In this document: piece after piece, positions 8,131-17,502 of the stretch | How the letters are laid out: the number at the start of each line of letters is the position of its first letter | How positions within the stretch are numbered: position 1 is the stretch's first letter | NCBI GenBank assembly: GCA_002134785.1 | Contig: MBQZ01000029.1 | Coordinates: 124,001-188,000, forward strand | Reading direction: 5' to 3' | DNA: 64,000 nt | Origin: Crenothrix sp. D3 | GTDB lineage: Bacteria > Pseudomonadota > Gammaproteobacteria > Methylococcales > Methylomonadaceae | The notes under the pieces: generated by a model | What the model was told of the DNA's origin: nothing | What the model saw: only the letters and a program-made list of their open reading frames with translations | The model's database searches: none | Made by a program: the position numbers and the translations under genes

Positions 8131-8871
8131 ATGGCAGCAGTATCCATGCGTCAAATGCTTGAAGCGGGTGTTCACTTTGGACACCAAACTCGTTACTGGA
8201 ATCCCAAAATGGCACCGTACATTTTTGGTGCGCGTAACAAAATCCATATCATCGATTTGGAACAAACGCTTCCTATGTTCAATGACGCTATGAATTATCT
8301 GAGTCAGATGACTGCAAACAAAGGCACTATTTTGTTTGTCGGTACTAAAAAATCAGCGCGTAAAGTAGTCGCAGAAGAAGCAACAAAATGCGGAATGCCT
8401 TACGTCAACCACCGTTGGTTAGGTGGCATGATGACTAATTTCAAAACCATCAAAAAATCAATTACGCGTCTTAAAGAACTGGAAGCAATGAAAGCTGACG
8501 GTACGCTTTATCACCGTTTTGGTAAAAAAGAAGCCTTAGGCATGGAACGCGAACTAGAAAAATTAGAACGCAGCTTAGGCGGTATTAAAGATATGCGCGG
8601 TGTGCCAGACGTTATTTTTGTATTGGATGTCGGCTACGAAAAAAATGCCATCAGCGAAGCCTTAAAATTAGGCATTCCTGTCGTCGGTATTGTTGACTCT
8701 AACAATTCACCTGAAAAAATTGACTACATTATTCCAGGTAATGACGATTCAATTCGTGCTGTTAAACTGTACTGTGAAAGCGTTGCGGCAGTTGTATTAG
8801 ACGCAAAAACAGCAGGTCTAGGTTTATCAGCAAAAGCGGATGATTTTGTTGAAGAAGCCGTAGCAGAATAA
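8131..8871 (+). CDS. rpsB: 30S ribosomal protein S2
   Basis: The 246-residue protein matches S2 throughout: [20 protein letters not shown] at the start, [33 protein letters not shown], and a central [14 protein letters not shown]2 binds the 30S body-head junction with S1. The start ATG follows a TTAGGAG ribosome binding site. It is the first gene of the rpsB-tsf unit and is followed by two hairpins before tsf. Confidence 0.97.
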   Translation: MAAVSMRQMLEAGVHFGHQTRYWNPKMAPYIFGARNKIHIIDLEQTLPMFNDAMNYLSQMTANKGTILFVGTKKSARKVVAEEATKCGMPYVNHRWLGGMMTNFKTIKKSITRLKELEAMKADGTLYHRFGKKEALGMERELEKLERSLGGIKDMRGVPDVIFVLDVGYEKNAISEALKLGIPVVGIVDSNNSPEKIDYIIPGNDDSIRAVKLYCESVAAVVLDAKTAGLGLSAKADDFVEEAVAE

Positions 8872-8877
8872 TTTTGT

Positions 8878-8898
8878 AAGGTACGCATTGCGTACCTT
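8878..8898 (+). terminator. Perfect hairpin after rpsB
   Basis: AAGGTACGC-ATT-GCGTACCTT is a perfect 9-bp stem with a 3-nt loop, 7 bp after the rpsB stop. It lacks a T-tract and may act with the next hairpin as a processing or attenuation site. Confidence 0.5.
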
Positions 8899-8912
8899 AC
8901 CTTTAAACATCC

Positions 8913-8942
8913 AAAAACGCCTCCTTTTAAGGGGGCGTTTTT
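8913..8942 (+). terminator. Rho-independent terminator or attenuator between rpsB and tsf
   Basis: AAAAACGCCTCC and GGGGGCGTTTTT form a GC-rich stem around a TTTTAA loop, followed by T residues. Partial termination between rpsB and tsf is known in E. coli; here it would lower tsf relative to rpsB. Confidence 0.75.
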
Positions 8943-8963
8943 ACAATAAACAGAGTGAGAAAA

Positions 8964-9854
8964 ATGAGCGTAACAATTAGTGCAGCAATGGTTAAAGAAC
9001 TGCGTGAAAGAACCAGTTCTGGCATGATGGAATGTAAAAAAGCCTTAGTAGAAGCCGATGGCGATATGGAACTAGCCATTGAAAACATGAGAAAATCAGG
9101 CGCAGCAAAAGCCGATAAAAAATCAGGTCGTATTGCCGCTGAAGGTATTATCGGCGTTAAAGTTAGCGAAGATGGCAAAGCAGTTGCTATTGTCGATATT
9201 AACTGTGAAACTGATTTCGTGGCGAAAGCCGAAGCGTTTGTGGCGTTTGTTAATGGCGTTACCGAAGGTTTATTAAATGCTGACATTGAAACTGAAGAGC
9301 AGTTAATGTCCATGCCTTTAGAGGGTGGCGTTACCGTTGATGAAATGCGTCGTGGTTTGATTTCAACCTTAGGTGAAAATATCACCGTTAGACGTTTTGA
9401 AAAATTCAAAACGGATGGCGGTACTGCGTGTTACTTACACGGTAACAAAATCGGCGTTATCGTTGAGTTAGCGGTTGCTGATAGTGAATTAGGTAAAGAC
9501 GTTGCTATGCACATTGCAGCTAGCAAACCTGTTTGTGTGTCTGAAGATCAAGTCGCACCAGAAGCCATCGAGAAAGAAAAAGCGATTTTCTCAGCACAAG
9601 CCGCTGAAAGTGGCAAACCTGCTGAAATTATTGCCAAAATGGTTGAAGGTCGTATCAGCAAATTCTTAGCAGAAGTCACTTTATTAGGACAGCCATTTAT
9701 TAAAGACGATAAAATCACTGTTGGTAAATTAGCCGCCTCAAAAGGTAACACTGTCGTGCGTTTTAGCCGTTTTGAAGTTGGCGAAGGCATCGAGAAAAAA
9801 GAAGAAAACTTTGCTGAAGAAGTTGCGGCGTATGCCGATAGCTTTAAGCAGTAA
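8964..9854 (+). CDS. tsf: Elongation factor Ts
   Basis: EF-Ts exchanges GDP for GTP on EF-Tu. The N-terminal UBA-like domain reads VKELRERTSSGMMECKKALVEADGDMELAIE, and the core shows INCETDFVAKAEAF. At 296 residues it has normal length. The ORF track begins at a GTG at 8955, but the ATG at 8964 (MSVTISAAMV) fits the family and is preceded by GAGTGAGA. It is directly followed by a palindromic repeat. Confidence 0.96.
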   Translation: MSVTISAAMVKELRERTSSGMMECKKALVEADGDMELAIENMRKSGAAKADKKSGRIAAEGIIGVKVSEDGKAVAIVDINCETDFVAKAEAFVAFVNGVTEGLLNADIETEEQLMSMPLEGGVTVDEMRRGLISTLGENITVRRFEKFKTDGGTACYLHGNKIGVIVELAVADSELGKDVAMHIAASKPVCVSEDQVAPEAIEKEKAIFSAQAAESGKPAEIIAKMVEGRISKFLAEVTLLGQPFIKDDKITVGKLAASKGNTVVRFSRFEVGEGIEKKEENFAEEVAAYADSFKQ

Positions 9855-9857
9855 GGT

Positions 9858-9926
9858 GTAGGTTGGGCGTAACCCAATATTGACCTACGTTGTGTTGGGT
9901 TACGGCTATCGCCTAACCCAACCTAC
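9858..9926. repeat. REP-like palindromic element after tsf
   Basis: The outer arms GTAGGTTGGGC and CCCAACCTAC are inverted, with inner GTAACCCAA and TTGGGTTACGGC arms, so the element can fold into a long hairpin. A diverged half-copy is at 1019-1043. It starts 3 bp after the tsf stop and covers the first codons of the ORF-track version of the next gene, one reason to reject that start. Confidence 0.75.
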
Positions 9927-9951
9927 CTTATTTAATCTGTTAGGGGGAATT

Positions 9952-10419
9952 ATGCAATGGCAAGATGTATTAGCAGATAAATCCTTACGCGATTTACCTT
10001 ACAAGATAGAATTAAACGAATATGGTCATATCGAAATGTCCCCCGCCTCTTTTACACACAGTTATTTACAAGGCACATTAGCTTTTTTATTGCGCACTCA
10101 ATTAGCTGGTAAAATTTTTACTGAATTAGCTATCGTAACGAATAAAGGCGTTAAAGTACCTGATGTGGCATGGGGTTCAGACGACTATTTTCAACGTCAT
10201 AAAAATGATATTACTGCCACTGCCGCCCCAGAAATTTGTATTGAAATCATTTCATCTTCTAATAGCAAACTGGAAATGAAAGAAAAAATTAATGTGTATT
10301 TAAAAGCAGGTGCGATTGAAGTTTGGCTGGTCAATGAACAAGGTGAGATTCAGTTTTTTGATGCGCATGGGCAACGCGAAAGCAGTAGTTTTAATGTAAC
10401 TATTGATAAGTTAATTTAA
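9952..10419 (+). CDS. Uma2-family (DUF820) putative restriction-endonuclease-like protein
   Basis: The start at 9952 (MQWQDVLADKSL) is preceded by TAGGGGGAA, giving 155 residues. The ORF-track start at 9880 lies inside the REP element and is rejected. Family motifs are visible: GVKVPDVAWGSDDY, then PEICIEIISSSNSKLEMKEK and YLKAGAIEVWLVN, which make the PD-(D/E)xK nuclease core (VPDV, EI.S). Uma2 proteins are multi-copy in cyanobacteria and some gammaproteobacteria; their role is unproven. It sits, with the next gene, inside the otherwise conserved tsf-pyrH interval. Confidence 0.85.
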   Translation: MQWQDVLADKSLRDLPYKIELNEYGHIEMSPASFTHSYLQGTLAFLLRTQLAGKIFTELAIVTNKGVKVPDVAWGSDDYFQRHKNDITATAAPEICIEIISSSNSKLEMKEKINVYLKAGAIEVWLVNEQGEIQFFDAHGQRESSSFNVTIDKLI

Positions 10420-10428
10420 TACTGCCAG

Positions 10429-11082
10429 ATGACAGAACAACAGCCGCGTGTATTATTAATTGATTTAGAAAATTGCCCAAGTCAAATTAATCAATTAATG
10501 GAAAACTTAGAGCAGTATTCACAGGTTGTGGTGTGTTATGCACAAAGCGGAGCAAAAATCCCCATTGATTGGATTATGGCTTTAACGGCTACTATCAATG
10601 ATAACCGCTTAAAGCTAGTCAAAATGCCAACAGTTGGTAAAAATGCTGCTGATTTTGGTATTACCTTTTGGGCTGGCATACTTATGACACAATTGCCGTC
10701 AAATACACATTTTGATATTGTCTCCAATGATGCAGACTTAGATTATGCGGTCAGCTTATTAATTGACCAAGGACGTAGTGCAGAGCGTGTTGGTATTACA
10801 AAAGAAAATCCGCCTGTATTGACGGAAATAAAGACGACCATATCTGGTTTGGAAACCCAAGATTATTTACACGAATATTGTTTATATTTGATTAGTCGAG
10901 ACAATCAAAGACCACAAAAAAAACAAACACTGTTGAATAGTATTGGTGCTACATTCAAATTTGATGATATGAATGCGCCTAAATTATTTGAAATATTGGT
11001 CGAAAGAAAGGTAATTACTTTAGATGCAAATAAAATTATCTACAATCAACAAAACCTAAATAAATTTTCTCGTATTATTTAG
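10429..11082 (+). CDS. PIN/NYN-like domain protein, putative ribonuclease
   Basis: The 217-residue protein has the acid-residue pattern of PIN-like nucleases: VLLIDLENCPSQ at the N-terminus (D, E/N), GKNAADFGITFWAGI (D) and FDIVSNDADLDYAV (SNDxD). The C-terminal third (about 150-217) is Lys-rich and could be a small winged-helix domain; that part is a guess. It starts 9 bp after the Uma2 gene and ends 33 bp before pyrH, so the pair probably arrived together. The RNA substrate is unknown. No antitoxin-like partner is evident unless the Uma2 gene plays that part. Confidence 0.65.
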   Translation: MTEQQPRVLLIDLENCPSQINQLMENLEQYSQVVVCYAQSGAKIPIDWIMALTATINDNRLKLVKMPTVGKNAADFGITFWAGILMTQLPSNTHFDIVSNDADLDYAVSLLIDQGRSAERVGITKENPPVLTEIKTTISGLETQDYLHEYCLYLISRDNQRPQKKQTLLNSIGATFKFDDMNAPKLFEILVERKVITLDANKIIYNQQNLNKFSRII

Positions 11083-11115
11083 AAAATTTTCCATACACTC
11101 ACATAAATAAACCCC

Positions 11116-11841
11116 ATGACTAAATTAATTTGCCAAAGAATTTTACTGAAGTTAAGTGGTGAAGCCTTGAGCAGCGACACTGGTGGCAATATCGATGCTG
11201 ATATTGTTAGTCGTCTTGCTACTGAAATTAAAGAACTCTGTGACGCGGGTATTCAAGTCGGCTTAGTCATTGGCGGCGGTAATATTTTACGCGGTGCAGA
11301 AAAAGCCTCAGAAGGTTTAGACCGTGTGACCAGCGATCAAATGGGAATGTTAGCCACCGTCATTAATGCCTTAGCGATGCAGGACGCGTTAGAACATCAA
11401 GGGCAACGAGTACGGGTGATGTCCGCGTTACAAATCAATCAAGTGTGTGAAAGTTACATACGCCGCCGCGCTGTTCGCCATTTAGAAAAAGGGAGGGTCG
11501 TTATTTTCGCGGCGGGTACAGGTAATCCATTTTTTACCACTGATTCTGCCGCCAGTCTTCGTGCTATTGAAATTAATGCCGAGTTGATGATTAAGGCAAC
11601 TAAAGTAAAAGGCGTTTATTCCGCTGACCCTGAAAAAGTCAAGGATGCGATTTTTTATCCACACTTAACGTATGACGAAGCACTCGACCAACGGCTTAAT
11701 GTCATGGATACTACCGCCTTGGTATTATGCCGTGATAATAATGTCCCGATGCGGGTCATGAATATTTTTGAACAAGGGGCTATCATGAGACTCATGATGG
11801 GTGAAGAGATAGGCTCTCTTATTGAACGAGGAACAGCATAA
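11116..11841 (+). CDS. pyrH: UMP kinase
   Basis: Phosphorylates UMP to UDP with ATP in pyrimidine nucleotide synthesis. The 241-residue protein is a bacterial amino-acid-kinase-fold [15 protein letters not shown] at the N-terminus, [32 protein letters not shown], and [18 protein letters not shown]. Its stop overlaps the frr start as TAATG. A normal pyrH-frr-uppS-cdsA order follows. Confidence 0.97.
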   Translation: MTKLICQRILLKLSGEALSSDTGGNIDADIVSRLATEIKELCDAGIQVGLVIGGGNILRGAEKASEGLDRVTSDQMGMLATVINALAMQDALEHQGQRVRVMSALQINQVCESYIRRRAVRHLEKGRVVIFAAGTGNPFFTTDSAASLRAIEINAELMIKATKVKGVYSADPEKVKDAIFYPHLTYDEALDQRLNVMDTTALVLCRDNNVPMRVMNIFEQGAIMRLMMGEEIGSLIERGTA

Positions 11842-12398
11842 TGATTAATGATATTCAACAAAGTGCAGCAACCCGCATGGGCAAAAGCATTGAAGCCTTA
11901 AAACAGGAATTTTCCAAAATAAGAACAGGGAGAGCGCATCCTAGTTTGTTAGATCAAGTGGTTGTGTCTTACTACGGCACGGATTCAGCCATCTCAGCGG
12001 TGGCTAATGTTGCCGTTGAAGATGCCAGAACGCTCAGCGTTACGCCGTGGGAAAAATCAATGGTGCAAGCGATTGAAAAGGCGATTTTAAAATCTGATTT
12101 AGGTTTGAATCCCATGACCAATGGTATGACTATTCGTATTCCATTGCCCGCATTGACTGAAGAACGTAGACGTGGTCTGGTTAAAGTCGTTAAACACGAA
12201 GCCGAAAATGGACGGGTAGCGATTCGTAATATTCGCCGTGATTCTAATTCTGAAATTCAACGTTTATTAAAAGACAAGAAAATTTCTGAAGATGATGCAC
12301 ATGATTCGGAAGAAAAAATTCAAAAAGTAACGGATCAATACATTAAGGATGTGGAAAAATTATTGGAAGCCAAAGAGGCGGACTTGTTATCAATGTAA
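11841..12398 (+). CDS. frr: Ribosome recycling factor
   Basis: RRF splits post-termination ribosomes together with EF-G. The 185-residue protein is full length: [21 protein letters not shown], then [20 protein letters not shown] and the three-helix bundle end. Its ATG overlaps the pyrH stop by one base. uppS begins about 21 bp downstream. Confidence 0.97.
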   Translation: MINDIQQSAATRMGKSIEALKQEFSKIRTGRAHPSLLDQVVVSYYGTDSAISAVANVAVEDARTLSVTPWEKSMVQAIEKAILKSDLGLNPMTNGMTIRIPLPALTEERRRGLVKVVKHEAENGRVAIRNIRRDSNSEIQRLLKDKKISEDDAHDSEEKIQKVTDQYIKDVEKLLEAKEADLLSM

Positions 12399-12419
12399 TT
12401 CACTTGTGTGAGATTAGCC

Positions 12420-13187
12420 ATGTCTACTGATGAGCAAGCGCAGCACCTGAATCCTAACCCCCGTCATATTGCTATCATCATGGATGGTAATGGGCGTTGG
12501 GCGCAACAACGCTTTATGCCGCGTGCGCTAGGTCATCAAGCAGGCGTTAAAACCGTGCGCAAAATTGTTGAATATTGCGCCACGCAAAAAATTGAAGCAC
12601 TGACGCTGTTTGCGTTTAGTAGTGAAAATTGGCGACGACCCGATGCCGAAGTGTCTTTGTTAATGACGCTGTTTATGGCAACTTTGCAACGGGAAATTAA
12701 TAAACTGGATCGTAATAATATCCGCCTACGTTTTATTGGTGACAGAAGTGCGTTTTCCGACAAGTTACAACAAAAGATGGCAGAAGGCGAAACGCAAACC
12801 GAAAATAACACCGCGCTAACCTTGGTGATTGCTGCTAATTATGGCGGTCATTGGGATATGTGTCAGGCATTTCAAAAAATTGCTGCAAAAATAGCAACGG
12901 CTGAGTTAACGCCAGAAGACATCAATGAAACCTTGATTGGTCAATATTTATCAACGGCTGATTTGCCAGAGCCAGATTTATTTATTCGCACAGGCGGCGA
13001 GCAACGGGTAAGTAACTTTATGTTATGGCAATTAGCTTACACAGAAATGTATTTTACCCCGAAGCTCTGGCCTGATTTTACGCCGAGTGTGTTAGCAGAA
13101 GCGATTGCCAGTTTTAAAAGTCGCCAACGCCGCTTTGGGCATACGGGCGAGCAAGTGCTTAATCAAGCCGTCACTTTACAACCTTAA
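12420..13187 (+). CDS. uppS: Undecaprenyl diphosphate synthase (cis-prenyltransferase)
   Basis: Makes C55-PP, the lipid carrier for peptidoglycan and other polymers, from FPP and IPP. The signature HIAIIMDGNGRWAQQR carries the catalytic Asp, followed by GHQAGVKTVR and FSSENWRRP. The C-terminal PDLFIRTGGEQRVSNFMLWQ binds IPP and Mg. The ATG at 12420 is chosen over the GTG at 12408 because it is closer to the usual N-terminus; both are possible. Confidence 0.96.
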   Translation: MSTDEQAQHLNPNPRHIAIIMDGNGRWAQQRFMPRALGHQAGVKTVRKIVEYCATQKIEALTLFAFSSENWRRPDAEVSLLMTLFMATLQREINKLDRNNIRLRFIGDRSAFSDKLQQKMAEGETQTENNTALTLVIAANYGGHWDMCQAFQKIAAKIATAELTPEDINETLIGQYLSTADLPEPDLFIRTGGEQRVSNFMLWQLAYTEMYFTPKLWPDFTPSVLAEAIASFKSRQRRFGHTGEQVLNQAVTLQP

Positions 13188-13204
13188 CCTTAGAATTTAT
13201 CAAT

Positions 13205-14077
13205 ATGTTAAAACAGCGAATTATTACCGCAGCCATTCTAGTCCCTTTAGCAGTTTGGGCAGTGCTGGCGTTACCACAAGATTTTTTCTCTCTAATGATC
13301 GCTTTGATTACCTTATTAGCGGCTTGGGAGTGGCTTAATCTTATTAATGTTGCGTCTATACTCAAACGTAGCGTATTTCTGTTTGCTCTGATTGTACCGA
13401 TGTTGGTGTTACATTTTTGGACACAAATTCTCGAACTTATCGCCCTTACTTTTGATTGGACGGATGTCAGAGATCAGTCGGGTATTTTAGAATGGTTAGT
13501 CATACCGCCCATCGTATTCTGGATTATGGCGATGGTGTTAATTCGCAGTATGCCCACAACTTTATTAACCCTAGAACTAAAAAAGCGCACTAAAGCCTTG
13601 ATTGGTTGGGGTATATTATTAGCAACGTGGTTATTTTTGACTCGCTTACGCGTGTTTTATTCACCCGAAATGGCAATGTACTTTTTAGTATTAATTTGGG
13701 CAGCCGATATTGCCGCGTATTTTGTCGGTAAAAAATACGGTACAACTAAATTATCACCCGAAATTAGCCCTGGAAAAACGGTAGCAGGTGTCTACGGTGC
13801 GTTAATCGCAGGTGCTTTATGCAGTATTATCGCCAGCCTAATTTATGGTTTTGCTTTTATATTTGCCGCCGATTTAGTGTTGCTGTCAGTATTAACGGTG
13901 TTAATTTCTATCTATGGCGATTTATTTTTTAGTTTAGTTAAACGTCAAGGTGATTTTAAAGACAGCGGTACTTTATTACCTGGTCATGGTGGGATTCTCG
14001 ATAGAATTGATAGCTTGATTGCCGCTATTCCGCTGTTTTATGCTGGCATCTATTTAATGAGCAGGGCAGTGGCATGA
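13205..14077 (+). CDS. cdsA: Phosphatidate cytidylyltransferase (CDP-diglyceride synthase)
   Basis: Converts phosphatidic acid and CTP to CDP-diacylglycerol in the inner membrane. The 290-residue protein has about eight membrane spans and the C-terminal family signature [20 protein letters not shown] followed by GILDRIDS. Its stop overlaps the dxr start (ATGA), which places lipid and isoprenoid genes under translational coupling. Confidence 0.95.
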   Translation: MLKQRIITAAILVPLAVWAVLALPQDFFSLMIALITLLAAWEWLNLINVASILKRSVFLFALIVPMLVLHFWTQILELIALTFDWTDVRDQSGILEWLVIPPIVFWIMAMVLIRSMPTTLLTLELKKRTKALIGWGILLATWLFLTRLRVFYSPEMAMYFLVLIWAADIAAYFVGKKYGTTKLSPEISPGKTVAGVYGALIAGALCSIIASLIYGFAFIFAADLVLLSVLTVLISIYGDLFFSLVKRQGDFKDSGTLLPGHGGILDRIDSLIAAIPLFYAGIYLMSRAVA

Positions 14078-15261
14078 GAAAAGGTATTTGCATACTCGGC
14101 GCGACAGGTTCAATTGGAGTCAGTACCTTAGATGTGGTTGCTAGACACTCGCATCTTTATAAGGTGATAGCCTTAACCGCTAATACTAATATCACTGATT
14201 TATATGAGCAGTGTTTAGCTCATCATCCTGAAGTCGTCGTGGTGGTCAACGAAGCTAAAGCGGCAGAATTTAAAGAGCTGCTGAAAAATTCACCTGTGGC
14301 TGATATTCAAGTGTTATCTGGCGCGGCGGCATTAGAACACGTTGCAACGCTCTATAATGTTGATTCTGTGATGGCAGCAATTGTTGGTGCGGCAGGTTTA
14401 TTACCCAGCTTGGCGGCGGCAAAAGCGGGCAAAACCATTTTGCTTGCTAATAAAGAGGCACTGGTGATGTCAGGTGCAATTTTTATGGATGCTGTTGAAA
14501 AATCAGGCGCACAATTGTTGCCGATAGACAGCGAACATAACGCTATTTTTCAATGTATGCCCGCCGCTTATACCTCAGGTGCGAAAGCTAAAGGCGTGAG
14601 ACGCATATTATTAACCGCGTCAGGTGGCCCGTTTCGCCAACTGCCAATCGAAAAAATGGTTGATGTCACGCCCGCTCAAGCTGTCGCGCATCCTAACTGG
14701 GACATGGGCAGAAAAATATCAGTGGATTCTGCGACTATGATGAACAAAGGCTTAGAAATGATTGAAGCCTGTTTACTATTCGACATGAAACCTGAGCAAA
14801 TCCAAATCGTTATACATCCGCAAAGCGTGATTCATTCGATGGTAGATTATGTCGATGGCACGGTACTCGCGCAAATGGGTAATCCCGATATGCGTATTCC
14901 GATTGCTTATTCCTTAGCATGGCCAGAACGCTTTGATTCAGGTGTTGCCCCGTTGAATATTTTTGACGTTGCGCGGATGGATTTTGAAGAACCTGATTTG
15001 CAACGCTTTCCGTGTTTACGACTGGCTTACGAAGCGATTAATGCAGGTGGCATTATGCCAACAGTATTAAATGCGGCGAATGAAATCGCGGTTGAATCGT
15101 TTTTAAATGAACAACTACGTTTTACTGATATTGCCGTGATTATTGAACGCACAATGGCACAATTTACCGCCACCGCTGCTGATAGTTTGAGTTTTATCTT
15201 AGATGCAGATGCACAAGCGCGAGTGGTTGCTAATCAACAAATTAGCGATCTGAGCCATTAA
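14074..15261 (+). CDS. dxr: 1-deoxy-D-xylulose 5-phosphate reductoisomerase
   Basis: Catalyses the first committed step of the MEP isoprenoid pathway, using NADPH. The Rossmann motif [19 protein letters not shown] is at the N-terminus. [27 protein letters not shown] and [20 protein letters not shown] give the metal and substrate sites. Full length at 395 residues. Its stop overlaps the rseP start (TAATG). Confidence 0.97.
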   Translation: MRKGICILGATGSIGVSTLDVVARHSHLYKVIALTANTNITDLYEQCLAHHPEVVVVVNEAKAAEFKELLKNSPVADIQVLSGAAALEHVATLYNVDSVMAAIVGAAGLLPSLAAAKAGKTILLANKEALVMSGAIFMDAVEKSGAQLLPIDSEHNAIFQCMPAAYTSGAKAKGVRRILLTASGGPFRQLPIEKMVDVTPAQAVAHPNWDMGRKISVDSATMMNKGLEMIEACLLFDMKPEQIQIVIHPQSVIHSMVDYVDGTVLAQMGNPDMRIPIAYSLAWPERFDSGVAPLNIFDVARMDFEEPDLQRFPCLRLAYEAINAGGIMPTVLNAANEIAVESFLNEQLRFTDIAVIIERTMAQFTATAADSLSFILDADAQARVVANQQISDLSH

Positions 15262-16622
15262 TGGATTTTCTGCATACTGTTTTTTATTTCATCATTGCCA
15301 TCGGTATTCTGGTGGCATTTCATGAATTTGGACATTTTTGGGTCGCCCGCAAAGTTGGCGTAAAAGTGCTACGCTTTTCCATTGGCTTTGGCAAAGTGTT
15401 CTGGTCATATCAAAAAAATCCAGCCGATACTGAATATGTTTTATCCGCGATTCCTCTGGGCGGCTATGTCAAAATGGTCGATGAGCGTGAAGGCGAAGTT
15501 GCTCCCGAAGATCTGCCGTTTGCGTTTAATCGTCAACCTGTCTGGGCAAGAACCGCCATCGTTGCCGCAGGGCCGCTGTTTAATCTCATGCTGGCAGTGG
15601 TGCTGTTTTGGGCAGTAGCCGTTATTGGTGAAAATGGACTTAGACCGATACTGGGTGCGGTAGAACAAGGTACATTGGCAGCACAAGCAGGTTTTGTTGA
15701 AGGCGATGAAATTACGGCCGTTAATGACAAGCTCACCCCAACGTGGGTAGAAGCAATGGAAAGCATCGTCTCTTCTGCCCTAGAAGGTGAGCAAACCATT
15801 AACGTCACAGTCATACATGACAAAGAATCCACCCTTGTTAGAACCCTCACGCTTGACGAACAAGACAAACTGGATGCCGCCGCATTCTACAAACGTCTTG
15901 GTTTTAAGCCGTGGACACCTAGCTTAAAACCTATTATTGGTCGCGTATTACCTGACAGTTCAGCCTTAGCTGCTGACTTACAAAAAGGTGATGTCATTAT
16001 CAGTACTAATAACATTCCGATAACAGATTGGCAACAATGGGTCGATATAATTAAAACCCATCCTAATATTGCCATGCAGTTAATTATTGAACGCGATGGT
16101 GCAAGAATGCCACTCAGCATCACACCCAAGGCGACACCCGTTGGCGATAAAACCGAAGGTAAAATCGGCGCGGGCGTATTTGTCCCCGAAGACCTGATGA
16201 AAGCTATCACTGTTGACCGTGCTTTATCACCACTGGAGGCTATCCCTGCCGCCTTTAAAACCACTTATTTTTACTGCACTTCAACCCTAAAAATGATGGG
16301 CAGAATGTTAATTGGCAAAGCCTCAGTTGAAAACCTCAGTGGCCCGATTAGTATCGCGCAATACGCTGGGCAATCTGCCGAGATGGGTTTTGTTGCCTTC
16401 ATTAAATTTTTGGGCTTGGTCAGCGTTAGTTTAGGCGTGCTAAATTTATTGCCCATCCCCGTACTAGACGGTGGTCACTTATTATTTTTTGCCTTAGAAG
16501 CCATTAAAGGCGAACCTGTTTCAGAAAAAATACAAGCATTTTTTCAACAAATCGGTGTCGCCTTATTAATGTTATTAATGTCTGTTGCTATGTTTGTCGA
16601 TATACAGCGATTATTCCAGTAA
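15261..16622 (+). CDS. rseP: RIP site-2 metalloprotease RseP
   Basis: Intramembrane zinc protease that cleaves anti-sigma-E factor RseA after DegS. HEFGHFWVARKVGV carries the HExxH site, and NLLPIPVLDGGHL the second metal ligand Asp. Two PDZ regions lie between (about 115-205 and 210-300), for example GFVEGDEITAVND and LQKGDVIISTNN. At 453 residues it is normal. The next gene is dsbC, not bamA. Confidence 0.96.
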   Translation: MDFLHTVFYFIIAIGILVAFHEFGHFWVARKVGVKVLRFSIGFGKVFWSYQKNPADTEYVLSAIPLGGYVKMVDEREGEVAPEDLPFAFNRQPVWARTAIVAAGPLFNLMLAVVLFWAVAVIGENGLRPILGAVEQGTLAAQAGFVEGDEITAVNDKLTPTWVEAMESIVSSALEGEQTINVTVIHDKESTLVRTLTLDEQDKLDAAAFYKRLGFKPWTPSLKPIIGRVLPDSSALAADLQKGDVIISTNNIPITDWQQWVDIIKTHPNIAMQLIIERDGARMPLSITPKATPVGDKTEGKIGAGVFVPEDLMKAITVDRALSPLEAIPAAFKTTYFYCTSTLKMMGRMLIGKASVENLSGPISIAQYAGQSAEMGFVAFIKFLGLVSVSLGVLNLLPIPVLDGGHLLFFALEAIKGEPVSEKIQAFFQQIGVALLMLLMSVAMFVDIQRLFQ

Positions 16623-16648
16623 TCCACTTAAATCAATACGAGAAAATC

Positions 16649-17371
16649 ATGAAAAAAATTATTACACTGGCAGCCGTATCATTACTCAGCCTAACATTTT
16701 CAGCTGTTCAAGCGGATGAAAATACTATTAAAGCATCCATCGCCAAATCCATGCCTACCATGAAAGTTGATGCCATTAAGCCTTCTGAAGTTAAGGGGCT
16801 GTATGAAATTTCAGTGGGTTCAAATGTGTTTTATGTGTCTGATGATGGTAAATACTTGATAGAAGGGCATTTAATCGACATTGCCGCTAAAAAAGATTTA
16901 ACCGAAGGCAAATTAAGCGAATCACACGTCAAAGCCATAAAAAATCTAGGCGTAGACAAAATGATTGTCTTCAAAGCGAAAGACAGTAAATACACTGTGA
17001 CTATTTTTACCGACATCGACTGTGGCTATTGCCGTAAACTACATTCCGAAATTGATTCATACCTCGCCGAAGGCATCACCGTCCAATACATCTTCTTCCC
17101 AAGATCAGGCAAAGACACCGAGTCTTACAAAAAAGCCATCTCCGTCTGGTGTGCAGATGATCGTAAAGTCGCTTTAACTGCTGCCAAAAAAGGTGAAACC
17201 ATCAAAGAAAAAACCTGTGCTAATCCTATTGATGAACATATGAAACTCGCTGGCGAATTTGAGGTCAACGGCACACCTACTATCGTGTCAGAAAAAGGCG
17301 TAGTCTATCCTGGTTATTTACCCGCTAAACAATTAGTAGAAATGCTGAAAGGCGAGAACGCACCTAAATAA
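16649..17371 (+). CDS. dsbC: Periplasmic disulfide isomerase DsbC
   Basis: Signal peptide MKKIITLAAVSLLSLTFSAVQA, an N-terminal dimerisation domain (about 25-80) and a thioredoxin fold with active site DIDCGYCRKLHSE at about 131. CGYC is the DsbC form. The cis-Pro loop is NGTPTIV. A second Cys pair (WCADD, KTCANP) matches the structural disulfide. It lies 26 bp after rseP and is closed by a terminator at 17384, so it ends the operon. Pairing with rseP suggests coordinated envelope folding. Confidence 0.93.
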   Translation: MKKIITLAAVSLLSLTFSAVQADENTIKASIAKSMPTMKVDAIKPSEVKGLYEISVGSNVFYVSDDGKYLIEGHLIDIAAKKDLTEGKLSESHVKAIKNLGVDKMIVFKAKDSKYTVTIFTDIDCGYCRKLHSEIDSYLAEGITVQYIFFPRSGKDTESYKKAISVWCADDRKVALTAAKKGETIKEKTCANPIDEHMKLAGEFEVNGTPTIVSEKGVVYPGYLPAKQLVEMLKGENAPK

Positions 17372-17383
17372 TTGCATAACTAT

Positions 17384-17414
17384 AAGAGCAGGCAACGCTT
17401 TTTTGCCCGCTCTT
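17384..17414 (+). terminator. Terminator after dsbC
   Basis: AAGAGCAGGC and GCCCGCTCTT form a stem with one A-C mismatch around a loop that includes TTTTTT; CTTTCTCCT follows. It ends the rpsB-to-dsbC transcription block. Confidence 0.65.
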
Positions 17415-17502
17415 TCTCCTCGACTGTACACCGCGTTTTATGTGTACATCATTGCTAGTTCCAAAGCTCTTCCCATTACGCAAAGCTATTCAAGGAATTA
17501 TC

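Noticed and set aside
7973-8215. 80-residue minus-strand ORF over the rpsB leader
   Set aside because: It lies over the leader and first codons of rpsB and has no family features.
8927-9409. 160-residue minus-strand ORF inside tsf
   Set aside because: Shadow of the tsf reading frame; composition is low-complexity Ser/Thr/Ala typical of antisense frames.
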